DNA of 64,000 nt from Glandiceps talaboti (Eukaryota > Hemichordata > Enteropneusta > Spengelidae), in the NCBI RefSeq assembly GCF_964340395.1, contig NC_135550.1, positions 14,548,408 through 14,612,407 on the forward strand. Direction: 5' to 3'. Made by a program: the position numbers and the translations under genes. Below, one piece after another: positions 1 through 12,500 of this stretch. Below the pieces are notes generated by a model. The model saw nothing but the letters and a program-made list of their open reading frames with translations. It did not search any database and had not been told where the DNA came from. The stretch's first letter is position 1. Every line of letters begins with the position of its first letter.

Positions 1-657
1 TTTCACTCTTTGGATAATTGACTACTAAAAGCAAAGCTTTGCACTGATGCTATACCTGTGAGCAGACAGATGACCATTCCAACAAACTTTGGGTAATTTG
101 GCTTACTTTAATATCACACATTATTGTGATGGTTACCCTTACTCTCACAAGACTTGCCTTGTTTCTGGTGAGTCTAAATTATTTAAATTACAAAGAAGTG
201 AGACAAGGGTTGTAACTGGATTTGTTGTTGCTTATCTGTCTTATCTGTGGCAAAACTTTATCAGCACACTATTGTTTTTCTTTTAATTAAAAAAACAAAT
301 AAAATATAAACTTTGTCATATATTTGTGTAAAATACTGATATAATTATGTGTAAATGTAAGAAATTCCTTCTGCAAAAACTGTTTTTCCAATAAAATTTG
401 AATTAAGTGGTGCCAGAAATTATGTAAACATTACATTTACTGTATACTGTAAAACAACGGGTACTTGTGCAGATCATAAAACTTTCATTACCCTGAAAAC
501 TTCGAAAGAAACCTTCAACCCTGCATGCAGTCAATAACATCAGCCAAACACTTAAAAACAATTACATCTAAAAAAATCACATATTGGTAATATCCACATC
601 AAGTTATCATTATGATTGGTACAGTGGATTTTGACTTTAAAACTTATGTTGTTCACG

Positions 658-696
<39 letters not shown>

Positions 697-844
697 CTTT
701 GACTGTACACACTGAACTTAAGAGGCAGTGCAGCAGACTGCAAAGATAAGATCGACGGACAGATTTAGGAAGAGGGATTCGAAGAGGAAGATGCTTTGAC
801 ATATGAAATGTATGATTGGTTGGTTGGTTGTCATTAACTCTCAG
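1..844. other. Non-coding stretch, no gene recognised
   Basis: AT-rich sequence with no convincing exon on either strand. It holds a (CA)n tract at about 661-694. A candidate 3' splice site, a TG-rich stretch followed by CAG at 842-844, opens the small SAP-like exon that follows. Confidence 0.5.
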
Positions 845-1100
845 TGGAACACTTTCAAAACTCAAAGTTAAAGAATTGGACAAATACCTTGAAAGACATA
901 ACTTATCAAAGAAAGGGAAAAAAGACGATAAAATGAAAGCCATTATGGCCGACTGTCTTCGAAAGTCAGTTGTTGACAATGCAAAGCTTTCAAAAACAAA
1001 ATATTGTGTTGAAAGTGTGCCAGATGACAGTGATGAAGATGATGTTGTAATGAGAGACCTTGGCAGTGAGAGTGGGGAAAGTGACTGTCAGTCAGACTGA
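845..1100 (+). CDS. C-terminal exon with SAP-like motif and acidic tail (hypothetical)
   Basis: Open frame entered from a plausible splice acceptor at 844 and closed by TGA at 1098-1100, giving about 85 residues. The first ~40 residues (LSKLKVKELDKYLERHNL, then KKGKKDDKMKAIM) match the pattern of a SAP helix-turn-helix: two amphipathic helices with a Gly-Lys-Lys turn. SAP motifs bind AT-rich DNA. The last ~25 residues are strongly acidic (DDSDEDD, then ESGESD). No upstream exon is visible, so this is either the last exon of a gene that starts outside the window or a relic of a transposon-borne gene. Many invertebrate SAP-tailed frames belong to multicopy elements. The motif match is by eye and no function is assigned. 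Confidence 0.4.
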
Positions 1101-1577
1101 ATCAGCTGTTGTGACAAGGGGGTAGAAGACCTGGCTCATGGCGGAATGCTCTTAATAAGTATTGTTACTGAAATGAAGTTGTTTTGTAAGTACCCCCAAT
1201 AATCATTAATAATACAATTGTAGCAATATAAATAATATAATTTCCTCTCTTTAATACCCATCACTTCATGTATATAATGGAAACGGGGGGCGGGGTCATC
1301 CCAATTTCTAAAGTCAGGTGGTGGTGGTGGGGGGGGGGGGGGTCATTGATTTTTTTCCTGCAGGATGGGGTGGCAGTTGAATTTCCACTTCTTATCAACC
1401 AATTCCTCCCCCCCCCCAACCGAAAATAATGACGGCTCCCTAAGGTAAACTCATGCCATTATACAGAAATGCCAAATATCAATTTCAGAATTCTGCGCGG
1501 ATGTATGTGTTAAGCTTACGCTTGAAAGGTTTCCCATTCTGCACCTTTTAAATGTTTTATGTTACTATTTTTTTCAG

Positions 1578-2402
1578 CGCCCTGAGAATTCGACAGGTTA
1601 ACGATCAGCTGATGAACGTGGAACGGGCTTTTATCGATCCACTTGGCCTACCGAATAGGAAATTTCTAAGGTGAGTGGGTTTTTTTTCACCATAGTTAAA
1701 CTTGAGATCTTAAGTGTGTGCCGCATATTTAACAAGTGACAAGTTTGGCTAAGTTATCGAAATTTTAACTAAGAGGCTTTATTCTGTATTGAGTGACAAG
1801 GATGTCAACGTTGACTAAGGCATAATTTTGGATACACTCTATGTTAGGGTATTACTGTCACAGCATTAATATATCATACTGATGTTGCCGTACCTTATAT
1901 TTACAAATATAATTACTAATTTCGTGTGAAACAACGCACTACTGTACTTCGTAAAGGATGTGTGCTCGCGAGTGGGAATTTTCACCTTGCCCGAAAAAAA
2001 GGTGGGGGAATGTACATGCCATCGTTACCGTGAAGAGGCCTTGTAGTGTTTTGACGTGTTTATTCGTTGACGTAAAATAGGCCTGGTAGTTATAAGGACG
2101 TATATATTCGATGTCGTAAATAGGCACGGTAGTTTTACGGCATGTTTACTCATACTGAAAAAACTTCCTTCAAACTGGTTGTCCCTCATTTATATCGATC
2201 TTGCATTTTCTTCAGACATGTGGTATATGCCCCTAGCAGTACAAACTACTACGCGGGATCAGCATTCCCCGGCATCATAGACGCTATGTATAAAATAGAC
2301 GAAGCTGAACCAAGCCAATGGGAAGTTGTCAAACAACAGATGGCTGTTGTCGCTTTCACCATCCAATCGGCGGCGACGGTAATGATGGACATTGCCCTGT
2401 AA
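1578..2402 (+). CDS. NAALAD2/FOLH1-like glutamate carboxypeptidase, last two exons (5' partial)
   Basis: Two exons, 1578-1670 and 2216-2402, join in phase (AG+A) and end with TAA at 2400-2402. The ~92 residues match the C-terminal dimerisation domain of M28 peptidases of the glutamate carboxypeptidase II / NAALAD2 family: [18 protein letters not shown], then [23 protein letters not shown] and a final helical AFTIQSAA segment. In that family the protein is a type II membrane zinc exopeptidase that removes C-terminal glutamate from peptides or folate. The zinc ligands and catalytic Glu lie upstream, outside the window. The human S1' glutarate-sensor pair Lys699-Tyr700 (NKYAG) reads NYYAG here, so the Lys is replaced by Tyr while Tyr700 is kept. 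NAALAD2 and FOLH1 cannot be told apart from this piece. Confidence 0.88.
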
Positions 2403-2447
2403 ACACTGACTGGCTAATGTTGATCCAGTAAAATGGGGGATTTGTTT

Positions 2448-2453
2448 AATAAA
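2448..2453 (+). promoter_or_regulatory. Polyadenylation signal of the NAALAD2-like gene
   Basis: AATAAA lies 46 bases after the stop codon, followed by a T/G-rich stretch. It is the canonical hexamer at a short but normal 3' UTR distance. Confidence 0.6.
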
Positions 2454-2957
2454 GTTTTCTGCTCTTCTATGTTATTCAGTCGTTGTAACGTGTTAGTGTT
2501 GTCATAAAGGATTCCAGAGGACTATAAAACATTTGTCATAAATCTAGTTTCGGGTAGTGAAAACTGCAAATTGTATCAATCAGTATATACAGTATCCAAT
2601 CTTGAAGACTTAATATTTACCTGTAGATTTTAATAGATCGCGCAAAACAATGCAATAGTCCGGTTGTCATGGTATCTAACGTCGTCAGTCAAGCAAGTAT
2701 GCCATGGTAGCTAACGTCATAGTTGATGAAACATATTCAAATGGCCGGATCCATAAATGAGTAAATCGTGAAAAGTGACCATATAGTTGAGATATGATAT
2801 ACAAGGAACTGCAAGATACTTTGAACCTGTGGACTAAACATAAACATGCGACAAAGCGGGAGCTGCAGTGGTTAGTTGGCAAATTAAATTGGGCGGCAAA
2901 AGTAGTACGCCAAATTTCGTTTTGAATTGAGCCAGCCGTTTTTTAGAAAATATTGAT

Positions 2958-2959
<2 letters not shown>

Positions 2960-3024
<65 letters not shown>

Positions 3025-3026
3025 CA
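2960..3026 (+). repeat. (CAGA)n microsatellite
   Basis: About 16 uninterrupted tetranucleotide copies. Confidence 0.95.
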
Positions 3027-3554
3027 GACATTTCACCCCTACTATAATACCTTCCTTGTGGATCATATTATGGTCGAAATACTAGCGTCTTTGTTTGGTG
3101 AACAAAATTAAAATTTAAGCCAAACATATGCGGGAACACTCTCGAGACAGAACTGCGACTGATGAAGGACCCAACAGCCGGTCTGAAACGTCTTAAAACA
3201 AGAGTCAACTAAGTATCGACCAAGGGACGTATCGCCAATGTCTTCCCTGCAATAACCTTGACAAACTGGTAACTTGGCTAACTGACCGTTAAACCAATTT
3301 ATTATACCAAACAAAATTATAAAGTTTGAACCAGCTTTAGAAAATGCTTCCACTTATCAACAAACTGATCTAACAACCCATAGTTGGTTATGGTAAACGA
3401 AATGTCATACACTTATTTAATATTGATGGTGTTTGGAGTTCCCTTCAGGGTGACCCCCCCCCCCCCGCAGCCCGAAGAAACTGACCGGTCCCTTAAGTTA
3501 AGTTGTCTACACACAACATACAGACAGAAGGACTGGTACAACACCAACACAAAA

Positions 3555-5030
3555 GCCAATGACCTTATAGAAGTGCTGACCTTCTATTCACTCAGTTCCA
3601 CAATTATGGTTAACCTTACCTAACCTATGAATAGTCATTGTCTACAAACAATGGAATACCCTGTCCCCTGCAAATCCCACTAGACACAGCAATCTATCTT
3701 ATACAATGACATCAAGGGTCACTATTCATTCGTGTCAAACATTTCACATAACATTCGGAATTCAACTAGTTAGGTAAGTGTTTATTTTAGTGGTCATTTA
3801 TGGTGTTTCAGTTGGATTCTGTCTCCCAGACCCAGGTATTAAGTTATCTCAAATCAAGGTTTTTCAATAGCGAAATTCATCCACCTGGTTTTTTTTTCAC
3901 GGAGAGTGACTTAATTTGTCGTTGATGGAAATTATCGAATGACTTGATTAAGATATTGGAATTCAAGCCTCCTTTACCAGAAAACTGTGAATTGAAATTT
4001 TCTGGGTAAATATTTCCGATTTAAGAACTGGGAGTTTGCTTTTCTAAAGTTTCAGCGAAGAAATACATAGCATACTAAAAATAAATGTTCCCGTGGCTCA
4101 ATACTGACAGAATACCAATTAGCTGTCTGACTCGTCTACCATTATATAAAGAAAATGCCTATGCATTGACAGTGAAAGGTAGGGGGAAAGCTTGAGATGG
4201 GAAGATGTGCATGGAGGATTTTTACTCTTATAAGTCAATTTTGAGACTATTCAGACATTTTCTGACAATAATTTCCAAGCTTTACAAGACGGCAATATCA
4301 AGTATCAGAAGCTATTCTTTATAACTTAACATAAAAAAAAGCCAATGACCTTATAGAAGTGCTGACCTTCTATTCACTCAGTTCCACAATGACTTATGGT
4401 TCACCTAACCTAACCTATGAATACTAGTAGTCATTGTCTACAAACAATGGAATACCCTGTCCCCTGCAAATCTCAATAGACACAGGTTTAAAGCAATCTA
4501 TCTTATACAATGACATCAAGTGTCACTATCCATTCGTATCAAACATTTCACATAACATTCGGAAGTCAACTAGCAAACACCTCGGAACTTAACTAGTTAG
4601 GTAAGTGTTTATTTTAGTGGTCATTTATGGTGTTTCAGTTGGATTCTGTCTCCCAGACCCAGGTATTAAGTTATCTGAAATCAGGCTGTAAGGTTTTTAA
4701 ACAACGAAATTCGTCCACCTGGTGTTTTTTTTCACGGAGAGTGACTTAATTTGTCTTTGATGGAAATTATCGAATACAGGGAAAGAATGACTTGATTAAG
4801 ATATTGGAATTCAAGCCTCCTTTACCAGAAAACTGCAGTGAATTGAAATTTGCTGGTTAAATATTTCCAATTTAAGAAACTGGGAGTTTGCTTTTCTGCA
4901 TCAGAAGTTTATTAGCGAAGCAAGCAAAAACATAGCATACTAAATATAAATGTTCCCGTCGCTCAATACTGACAGAATGCCAATTAGCTGGTTGACTCAT
5001 CTACCATTATATAAAGAAAATGCCTATATG
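3555..5030. repeat. Two-copy tandem duplication, unit ~786 bp
   Basis: The segment starting GCCAATGACCTTATAGAAGT at 3555 recurs from 4341 and can be followed to about 4170 and 5028. The copies differ by scattered substitutions and small indels, so this is an old local duplication. I see no gene in either copy. The stretch 5030-5690 holds only AT-rich sequence with loosely repeated phrases. Confidence 0.85.
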
Positions 5031-5689
5031 CAAATATTATGTAGAACAAATCCCCTTTAACTATTACTATCGGGTTTTTGTTTGTTTGTTTGTTTGCTTG
5101 TTTGTTTTATACTTATAAATGACCATCAATAAACACGTTATTACGACTGACAATACTATGTTTTACAGTGAAGACACAGTTTCAGGAAAACTTAGTGTGT
5201 TGAATTGTATTTGTGAACTCATTAGAGTCCCCCCCCCCCCGTAATTGCGGTCCAGTCCCTTACCTTGGGTGTCTAGTTGGGAAATTGTTCAAATCAAAAT
5301 GATATTATACCGCCGATGTGTGATTTGGGTCAAAAATGTGATTTATCATCAAAAAACTTAAACTCAAAAACTACTGGGCAGATCGGTCTGAATTTTAGTG
5401 GAAACATTCTTAGGAGTGTTTAAATCAAGAATTGTTCACGGCATGATGATTCCATGAGTGATATGCAAATTGGGGCTAAAATCTTAATTCCAAAACTACT
5501 GAGCAGATTGGGCTGAAATTTAATTGGGGGGGGGTGCATCTATCGGGGGTGTATAGATGAAGAAATACTAAGCATATAATGATTTTATCAGCGATATGTA
5601 AATTAGGTGTAAACATACTCGGTCAATAAGCCTGAAATTCGGTGAGGTGTTTCTAGAAATGATATTCTGCAGATTTTGTTCAAAGCACT

Positions 5690-6045
5690 TGGACACAATT
5701 GGCCCTACCAACCATGACCACGCCATTAGCAATAACCAAATGCAAGTATATTTTGCTAAAATAACAACATCATCTGGTAGGTGAGTAAACATCCAAAAAT
5801 GTAGGCAAATATCCCTAGAAATCATGACTACGTCCCATAGCAACTACCAAACAATTGTGTACTAGTATTTCACAAAGATAACGACAGGGATTCTTAGACA
5901 AGTGAACAAACATTCAAAAAGTGTATGCAAATGTGCCTAGCAACAAGACCACGCCCATAGTAAAGCCAAATGATAGTATATATTGCAAAGATAACAATAT
6001 ATATTAATAGACAAATGTATGTAAATATACCTAGCAAGGTATGAA
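5690..6045. repeat. Tandem repeat, ~120-bp unit (left part of an interrupted array)
   Basis: About three diverged units share the phrases GACCACGCCCATAG, AAAGATAACAACATC, ACAAGTGAACAAACATTCA and GCAAATGTGCCTAGCAA. A further unit lies at 8165-8260. The decayed LINE between them interrupts the array. Confidence 0.7.
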
Positions 6046-8164
6046 ATCATTGATGATATTAGTATCCCATTTTCAGAGTCCCTTTGGATAAAAACTCACT
6101 ATTGGCGCAAATAAAAATACTATGGGTATTATTTATAGAAAACCTGGAACTTCCAATTGACTCATTTGCAAATGGCATGGAAAATGCTTTATATCAGATT
6201 GCTTACTGACAGCAGACTTCAATATTGATTATTGAAAAATCTATTCAGAGGAAACACAGGCTTTACCGTAAATTAGTGACCTTGACCCCAGACTTAAGAT
6301 TAATTATAATATCTAAAGAAACACTCTGACAAGCTTGCTCAGAAAGACTAAAAAAAATATATTATAGTAACAAATTTAGAGACTGTCATAATGATACTAC
6401 CAAATCCCGGAAGGTTATCAATGAGCTCTTGGGAAAATCCCAGAGCACTCCCATGCAACTCCCTAGTAAATTAATAATCAGTGAAAATACCACAACAAAT
6501 TCTAAACCAACTATTACTGAACCTCTCTCATTGTTGAAAATTTCAATACTTACTTTTCTAGTATTGGGAGAAACTAGCTGCAAATTTCAACAGTAATCTT
6601 GACTACAGAAATTATTTGAGTTTCTCTCAAACCAAAACACTTTTTTTACATCCAGTAGATGAACAGGACGTCATAAATGAAATCATGTCACTTGATCCTT
6701 CAAAATCAATTGGGTGTGACAATATTCCTGCGCGTTTATTACATGATCAAGTTGGTGCTATTATAGCACAAAATTAGCCTTAATTAATTTGCTTGAAGAA
6801 GTTTTACAAATAGTTGATGGTGATGTGGTGCTAGGCATTTATCTTGACTTTTGATACCATCGATCACACCATCCTTTTAGAAAAGCTGACTCACTATGGA
6901 ATTAGGGTTTGCCCCTCTCAATTGGTTATAAAGTAATTTAACAAATAGGAAACAGTATGTAAATATAGATATTTACACTTCTACTCTTAATGTCATTAGC
7001 CATGGAGTCCCACATGGTTCCATCCTTGGACCTATTTATTTATACTTTATATAAATGATCTTCCTGATTGTTCTTCATATTTTAAATCGAAGCTTTTTGC
7101 TGATGATTCTAACTTTTTCCATGCTTTTACCGACAATGTGAACATCAAAGAAGCAAGTACTAAATCTAATGATGTAGTGAATTGGTGTACTGCTAATAGG
7201 CTTACCATTAGTCAAGAAAAAACAAATTATCTTTTTATTTCTTCTCATCAAAAGTCTTTTCAAAGGTTGGGGGAATTCAAATCAACACTAAAAATATAAA
7301 CTTTAATGAGGTTTATCACGTTACACATTTAGGAATTGAGATTGACAGTCATCCAACTTGGAAGTAAAATATTAGGAACGTCTGTGCTAAGATCAGTCCA
7401 AAAATTGGTCTCATCCCCAAACTTCGCCATTTTGTTCCAAAACATATCTTGGTTTTACTGTACAACTCTCTTATTCTTCGCCAAATCTCTTACTATCTAG
7501 AGGCAGCACCTACCCCGCAGCTTTACTGCCTGTTCACAAACTTTGAAGAAAATGGTTAAACTTATAACTTTTAGTCTGTTTCAGACACCAAGTGAACTTC
7601 TGTTTAGGCTCCTAAATATTTTGAAAATATATGAACAATTTCAATACTAAGTTGCGTCATTTATACATGATTTATTTTTAGGAAATTTACCTCATAGTTT
7701 CACTGACTATTTTTCCTTTCCAAATCATTCTTACAACACTAGGTCTGCGACAAATTCACACCTCCTTGTGCCAACAAGGAAACTTAGACTAGGCCAATTC
7801 TGTTTTAGCTATCATGGAGCTAAGATTTGGAATAAGTTACCATCGATTAAGATTAAGATGTATTAATAGTAAAAACTAATTTAAGAATGCTCTCAGAAGG
7901 TATGTTACTAACTCACAATAGACAGTCGGTGATTCATCTCATTCGAGAACATCACTACAAGTATATATGTTTGTATTTGTTTAACATGTTACCCATTTAA
8001 ATGGGGATTGGCCAATGATTAGCATTGTTTTTGCTATTTTGTCATCTCCCAGTCAAACAGTTTTCAAACCCATCAGGTCTTTTCTCTCATTTTTCTTTCT
8101 CTTTTTTTATGTATCTGTATGAATTTCTTTCTTTCTTGTGATGTAAGCGTATCCTTTATATGTG
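6046..8164 (+). mobile_element. Decayed CR1/Jockey-like LINE, inserted in a tandem repeat
   Basis: Translated pieces along the plus strand follow the order of a non-LTR element: an endonuclease-like piece near 6112 (IIYRKPG), then from about 6660 reverse transcriptase pieces including a HGVPHGSILGP motif near 7000 and FADDSNFF near 7095, then the thumb region to about 7560 and a tail ending near 7910. Many stops and frameshifts interrupt the frame, so it is inactive. The QGSxLGP-type motif and FADD suit the CR1/L2/Jockey group. Units of one tandem repeat flank both sides, so it inserted into that array. Confidence 0.8.
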
Positions 8165-8260
8165 GCGAACAAGTAGACCACGCCCATAGCAACAGCCATT
8201 TGATGATGTATATCGTTAAAAATAACATCAGGTATTCATAGACAAGTGAACGAACATTCA
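8165..8260. repeat. Right remnant of the ~120-bp tandem repeat
   Basis: Contains GACCACGCCCATAGCAAC and ACAAGTGAACGAACATTCA, matching the units at 5690-6045 on the other side of the LINE. Confidence 0.65.
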
Positions 8261-8464
8261 GAAATAAACAATTTAAAAAAATGTACAGTTGTGCTCCAAC
8301 GCCATTTCAATTTACTTTTCTCATTTTAACGTGACTGTTAATGAACGTTTTGCGATCTGTCTGTTTCTTCAGGAATGAACCTGTATATTTTCTTATACTA
8401 AACAAAAGAAACATTTTTATTTAAATTGGATCTATTAATAACAACATAGGTACAAACACCAGTG

Positions 8465-9147
8465 ATGAATAACAACATTTCGTACAGATCGAAAGTGAGC
8501 AGCAAGCTGTCGGAAAATGTATTTCTGTTTATTCCAAACATCATAGGTGAGTATGCATGAATAATATTGTGGCTGAAACAATGCAGTGGGGAAGGCATTG
8601 TTTACAGCGTGTATGCTAGCTTGAATGTTTGAAAGTGGTCATATGGATGAAAATAGGTATTTATTTTGGATATTTTAGCACAACTGAACTGAGGTTTGAT
8701 AATCCGTGGCAATCATTAAAATCGTTTCAAAATTTTCCAGAAAAGGCAATCAACAAAACCCTTTACATGTCTATTTTCCTTTACGTCGTGGTACAATGTA
8801 TGTTGAACAATTTTTAAGAGTTTGTTGACAATATTCATTTTAGCAACTGTATTGCAAACACCATATTATTTCACATGAGACCCATTTCGTCGTTTGAGCC
8901 TCGTATCGAAAATCATTGTCATGAATATTTTACCTGGTCAGTCCAATAAATTTGTACAAAATAACAGCAACACTGGTTATGCCCAAGAAGCTCATTTTGA
9001 CTAGATTTTGCAAAAATTTATAATTTTAATGCCAAATTAGAATATTACCAAGAAGTATACATGCAGTGTGTGTTTGCGTGTGTGTATGTGTGTATGTATG
9101 TATGTATGTATGTATGTATGTATGTATGTATGTATGTATGTATGTAC

Positions 9148-9194
<47 letters not shown>

Positions 9195-9409
9195 CGACTT
9201 AAAATCAAAAACAGCAAGACCCATTACCTTGGCAATTGGTGGGAACATTACATAGGGTATGTAGATGAACAATTGTTGAAATGAAAATGATCGCGTCAGA
9301 GATGTGTGTTTTGGGTCAAAAACGTTATTTTTGGTTTTAAAAAAATGAACTCTAAAACTACTCAATTTGGTTTGGATGTTCTGTGCAATGGGTAGATGAA
9401 AGACTATAT

Positions 9410-9504
<95 letters not shown>

Positions 9505-12500
9505 ATATACCTAGTGATAATGCTGTGCCATGATTCGCTAGAATCAGTCACGTGATAGGAAAATAGAATGACTATTTCCCTGGGGAAATAGTTCCATCAA
9601 CTATTACATGGTCACATGACCACCGCACGTTCACAGCAGGTCAAAATGGCAGCTTCGAACGATGTCGTCTGCCAACCTCAAGAAGGCCGAGGGAAATAGC
9701 ATGTGATTCTGGTAACTCGGGTGTAATAAACGGGTGCTATAGCCCTCGTGGCCAGCCAATATGTGTTCAATATATATATTTTTGTTTATCTGACAGGCTA
9801 TGCTAGGATAATCCTCAACATCATAGCATTCTGGTATATAAGAACAGATTATGTCGTAGCAGCCGCATGTTATTTAAGCAGTGTGTTATTGGATGAATTC
9901 GATGGCTTTGCTGCAATGATGTTCAACCAATGTAAGTATAAATTAAATACACTGAAAATGTATAATCAATACTTTCTCACTCGATGTATCTTACATGTCA
10001 AAAGATAAATAAAACCACGAGTTTAATACAAATAGATGTAGCCTACCTGTAGACTTGAAGGACTATCTCTACTACACTATGTATGTATGTATGTATGTAT
10101 GTATGTATGTATGTACGCATGTATGTATGTATGTATGTATGTATGTATGTATGTATGTATGTATATATATATGCATGCATGTATGTATGTATGTATGTAT
10201 GTATGTATGTATGTATGTATGTATGTATGTAGGTATGTATGTATGTATGTATGTGCATGCATGCATGCATGCATGTATGTATGTACAAATGTATGTATGT
10301 ATGTATGTATGTATGTATGTCATCAAAACGTCAGTTAGGATAGCAAAATAGTGTAGTAGCGATAGTCCTTAAAGTCTACTGGTACGAAGGCTAAAACAGA
10401 TGTTGAAATCAAGACATCATGTCAGTAAAGACAACGGTTTGGGAATCCTGGTAAACACAATAAGGAAATCAGATAGCGCTGACAGAGTTTCTCACGTACT
10501 ATACTTTTGGTTGGGAACCTCGGTAAAGCGACCGGGGAAAGTGGCTATATTTTACCTACTTACCAACCCCATTAGATAAACCACTAAACAGATCATTCTC
10601 ATTCACGAGGTATAAAATACAGTTAACTCACAAATTATACAATAATGAAACCAAAATACCATTTGTTATTAGCAGGCAGAAAATACAATGTTTGCACATA
10701 TTCAATGTTGAAAACTCAATATTATAGTAGAGCTTTGTTACTCTACATAGCAATCAAATACATTTTACACACATATCTGTTCAATGCGCAATTACTCAAT
10801 AATACAATTCATTTTGATATTTTACTAATATTCATACATATATAATACTGCAATCCCCTGTTGATTTGTAGGTACTGAGTTTGGTGCAATGTTGGATCAT
10901 CTGACAGATCGTACAGGAACCATGTGTTTGTTGGTTACATTGGCATACTTCTATCCTCAGTGGATGTTCGTCTTTCAAATGAGTATGACCATTGATATAG
11001 CCGGTCACTGGCTGCATTTACACAGGTCAGTATCGCAAAGGGCGTTGATCACTGGCTGCATTTACCAGCAAGGTTAATATTGTAGTTATACTTTATTTTT
11101 GTCAAAAAACACCCGGTTTATTAAATTCAGTACGAACGTGCATACAGGCTGATTTACGCCTACGAATTGCAGTTGGGCTAACATAAGGCCTAACAAAAGC
11201 AAGCGACCTATCGGTCAGAATAACTCCGCTGGGTTTTTGTGTGTGGTTTTTTGTAGCATAAGAAGTGGTTCTGCTGTTCAGCTCTTCCACTACGCAGTTT
11301 TGTTTTAGCAAAGTAATAAAGTGGTTGGTATATTACACTTTGTAATGTAATGACCATCTCAGTTATATTTTATTTTGTAGTTCTAAAATGAAGGGTGTGA
11401 CCAGCTATAAACTGATTGACTTGTCTGGGAATCCTATCCTACGACTCTACTACACTTCCAAGGTTAGTAACTGTATAATTATGTTTATCCCCGCTGTTAG
11501 TGACAGCTAAGCGGAGCTTAAGGGTTTGCTTGATTCTCCGTCGTCGTCTGTTGTCCGTCCATTTTTTTCCGTTTTCATCTTCATCTGTAGATTGCTGTAA
11601 TATTTTGTGTGCATGTGCCTATGGGTGGGTCTATTCAGATTTGTTCATGCCAGGTTGATATGAGTTCTATTTTTAGCAATTTTTGTATTAAAAAAATATT
11701 TTTCGACCTCCTCAGAACCTGTGGTCAGTTTGCCTTGATATTTAATGTGCATGTACCTTGGTTAAAATTGTACATGCCAAGTCGATATGAGTAATTTTCT
11801 ATTTTTGCCGATTCTTCGGGGTGGGGTGGGGGGATGGGTTGTTTTGCTCCCTCACAAGGCTAAAGTGGAAATTGCTATCTTGGAGTCCTGGCTCATAGCG
11901 ACTGACGTCATGTTTTAGAGACAAGCTTGAATACTAGTACCCGTTGCTGTATTTTGTTCGAACTGTACATCTTTCATTAAAGAGTCATACTAATAGATTG
12001 AAAGTTTCCTGGTAGCAAATATTAACTTGGAAAAATAATGTCTTTCTTTGCACTTCAATTGCAGCCTGTGTTGTCCTTTATGTGTATTGGAAATGAGTTA
12101 TTTTATACATCACTGTACTTGTGGTATTTCACTGAAGGACCTCAGAGTAAGTGACACAGTCACAATGGTGACACTCACCCCATATCACAGTTTCTGAGTT
12201 TACTTGTTAGGGCATGTTTTGCTTAAATCATTTGGAATGGCTAATTGTATATGTTGGTTGCCCATTAGGGACCGGTCAGTTTCTCCAGCCTGGGGGGGGG
12301 ACCGGTGGATTTTGCCATTGGGCCGACAAAAAGTCACTGACACCCCCCCCCCCCCCGCCGCCCATTTGTAAAACCAAAAACAGGCTGACCCCCCCCCCAT
12401 CACTTAATTCTAAAACATGATGCCCCCCCCCCCCCATATACCATATTCACATAACAGGTATTTTTTTATCGTGACTCAATGTGGACTGCTTGACTTTCTC

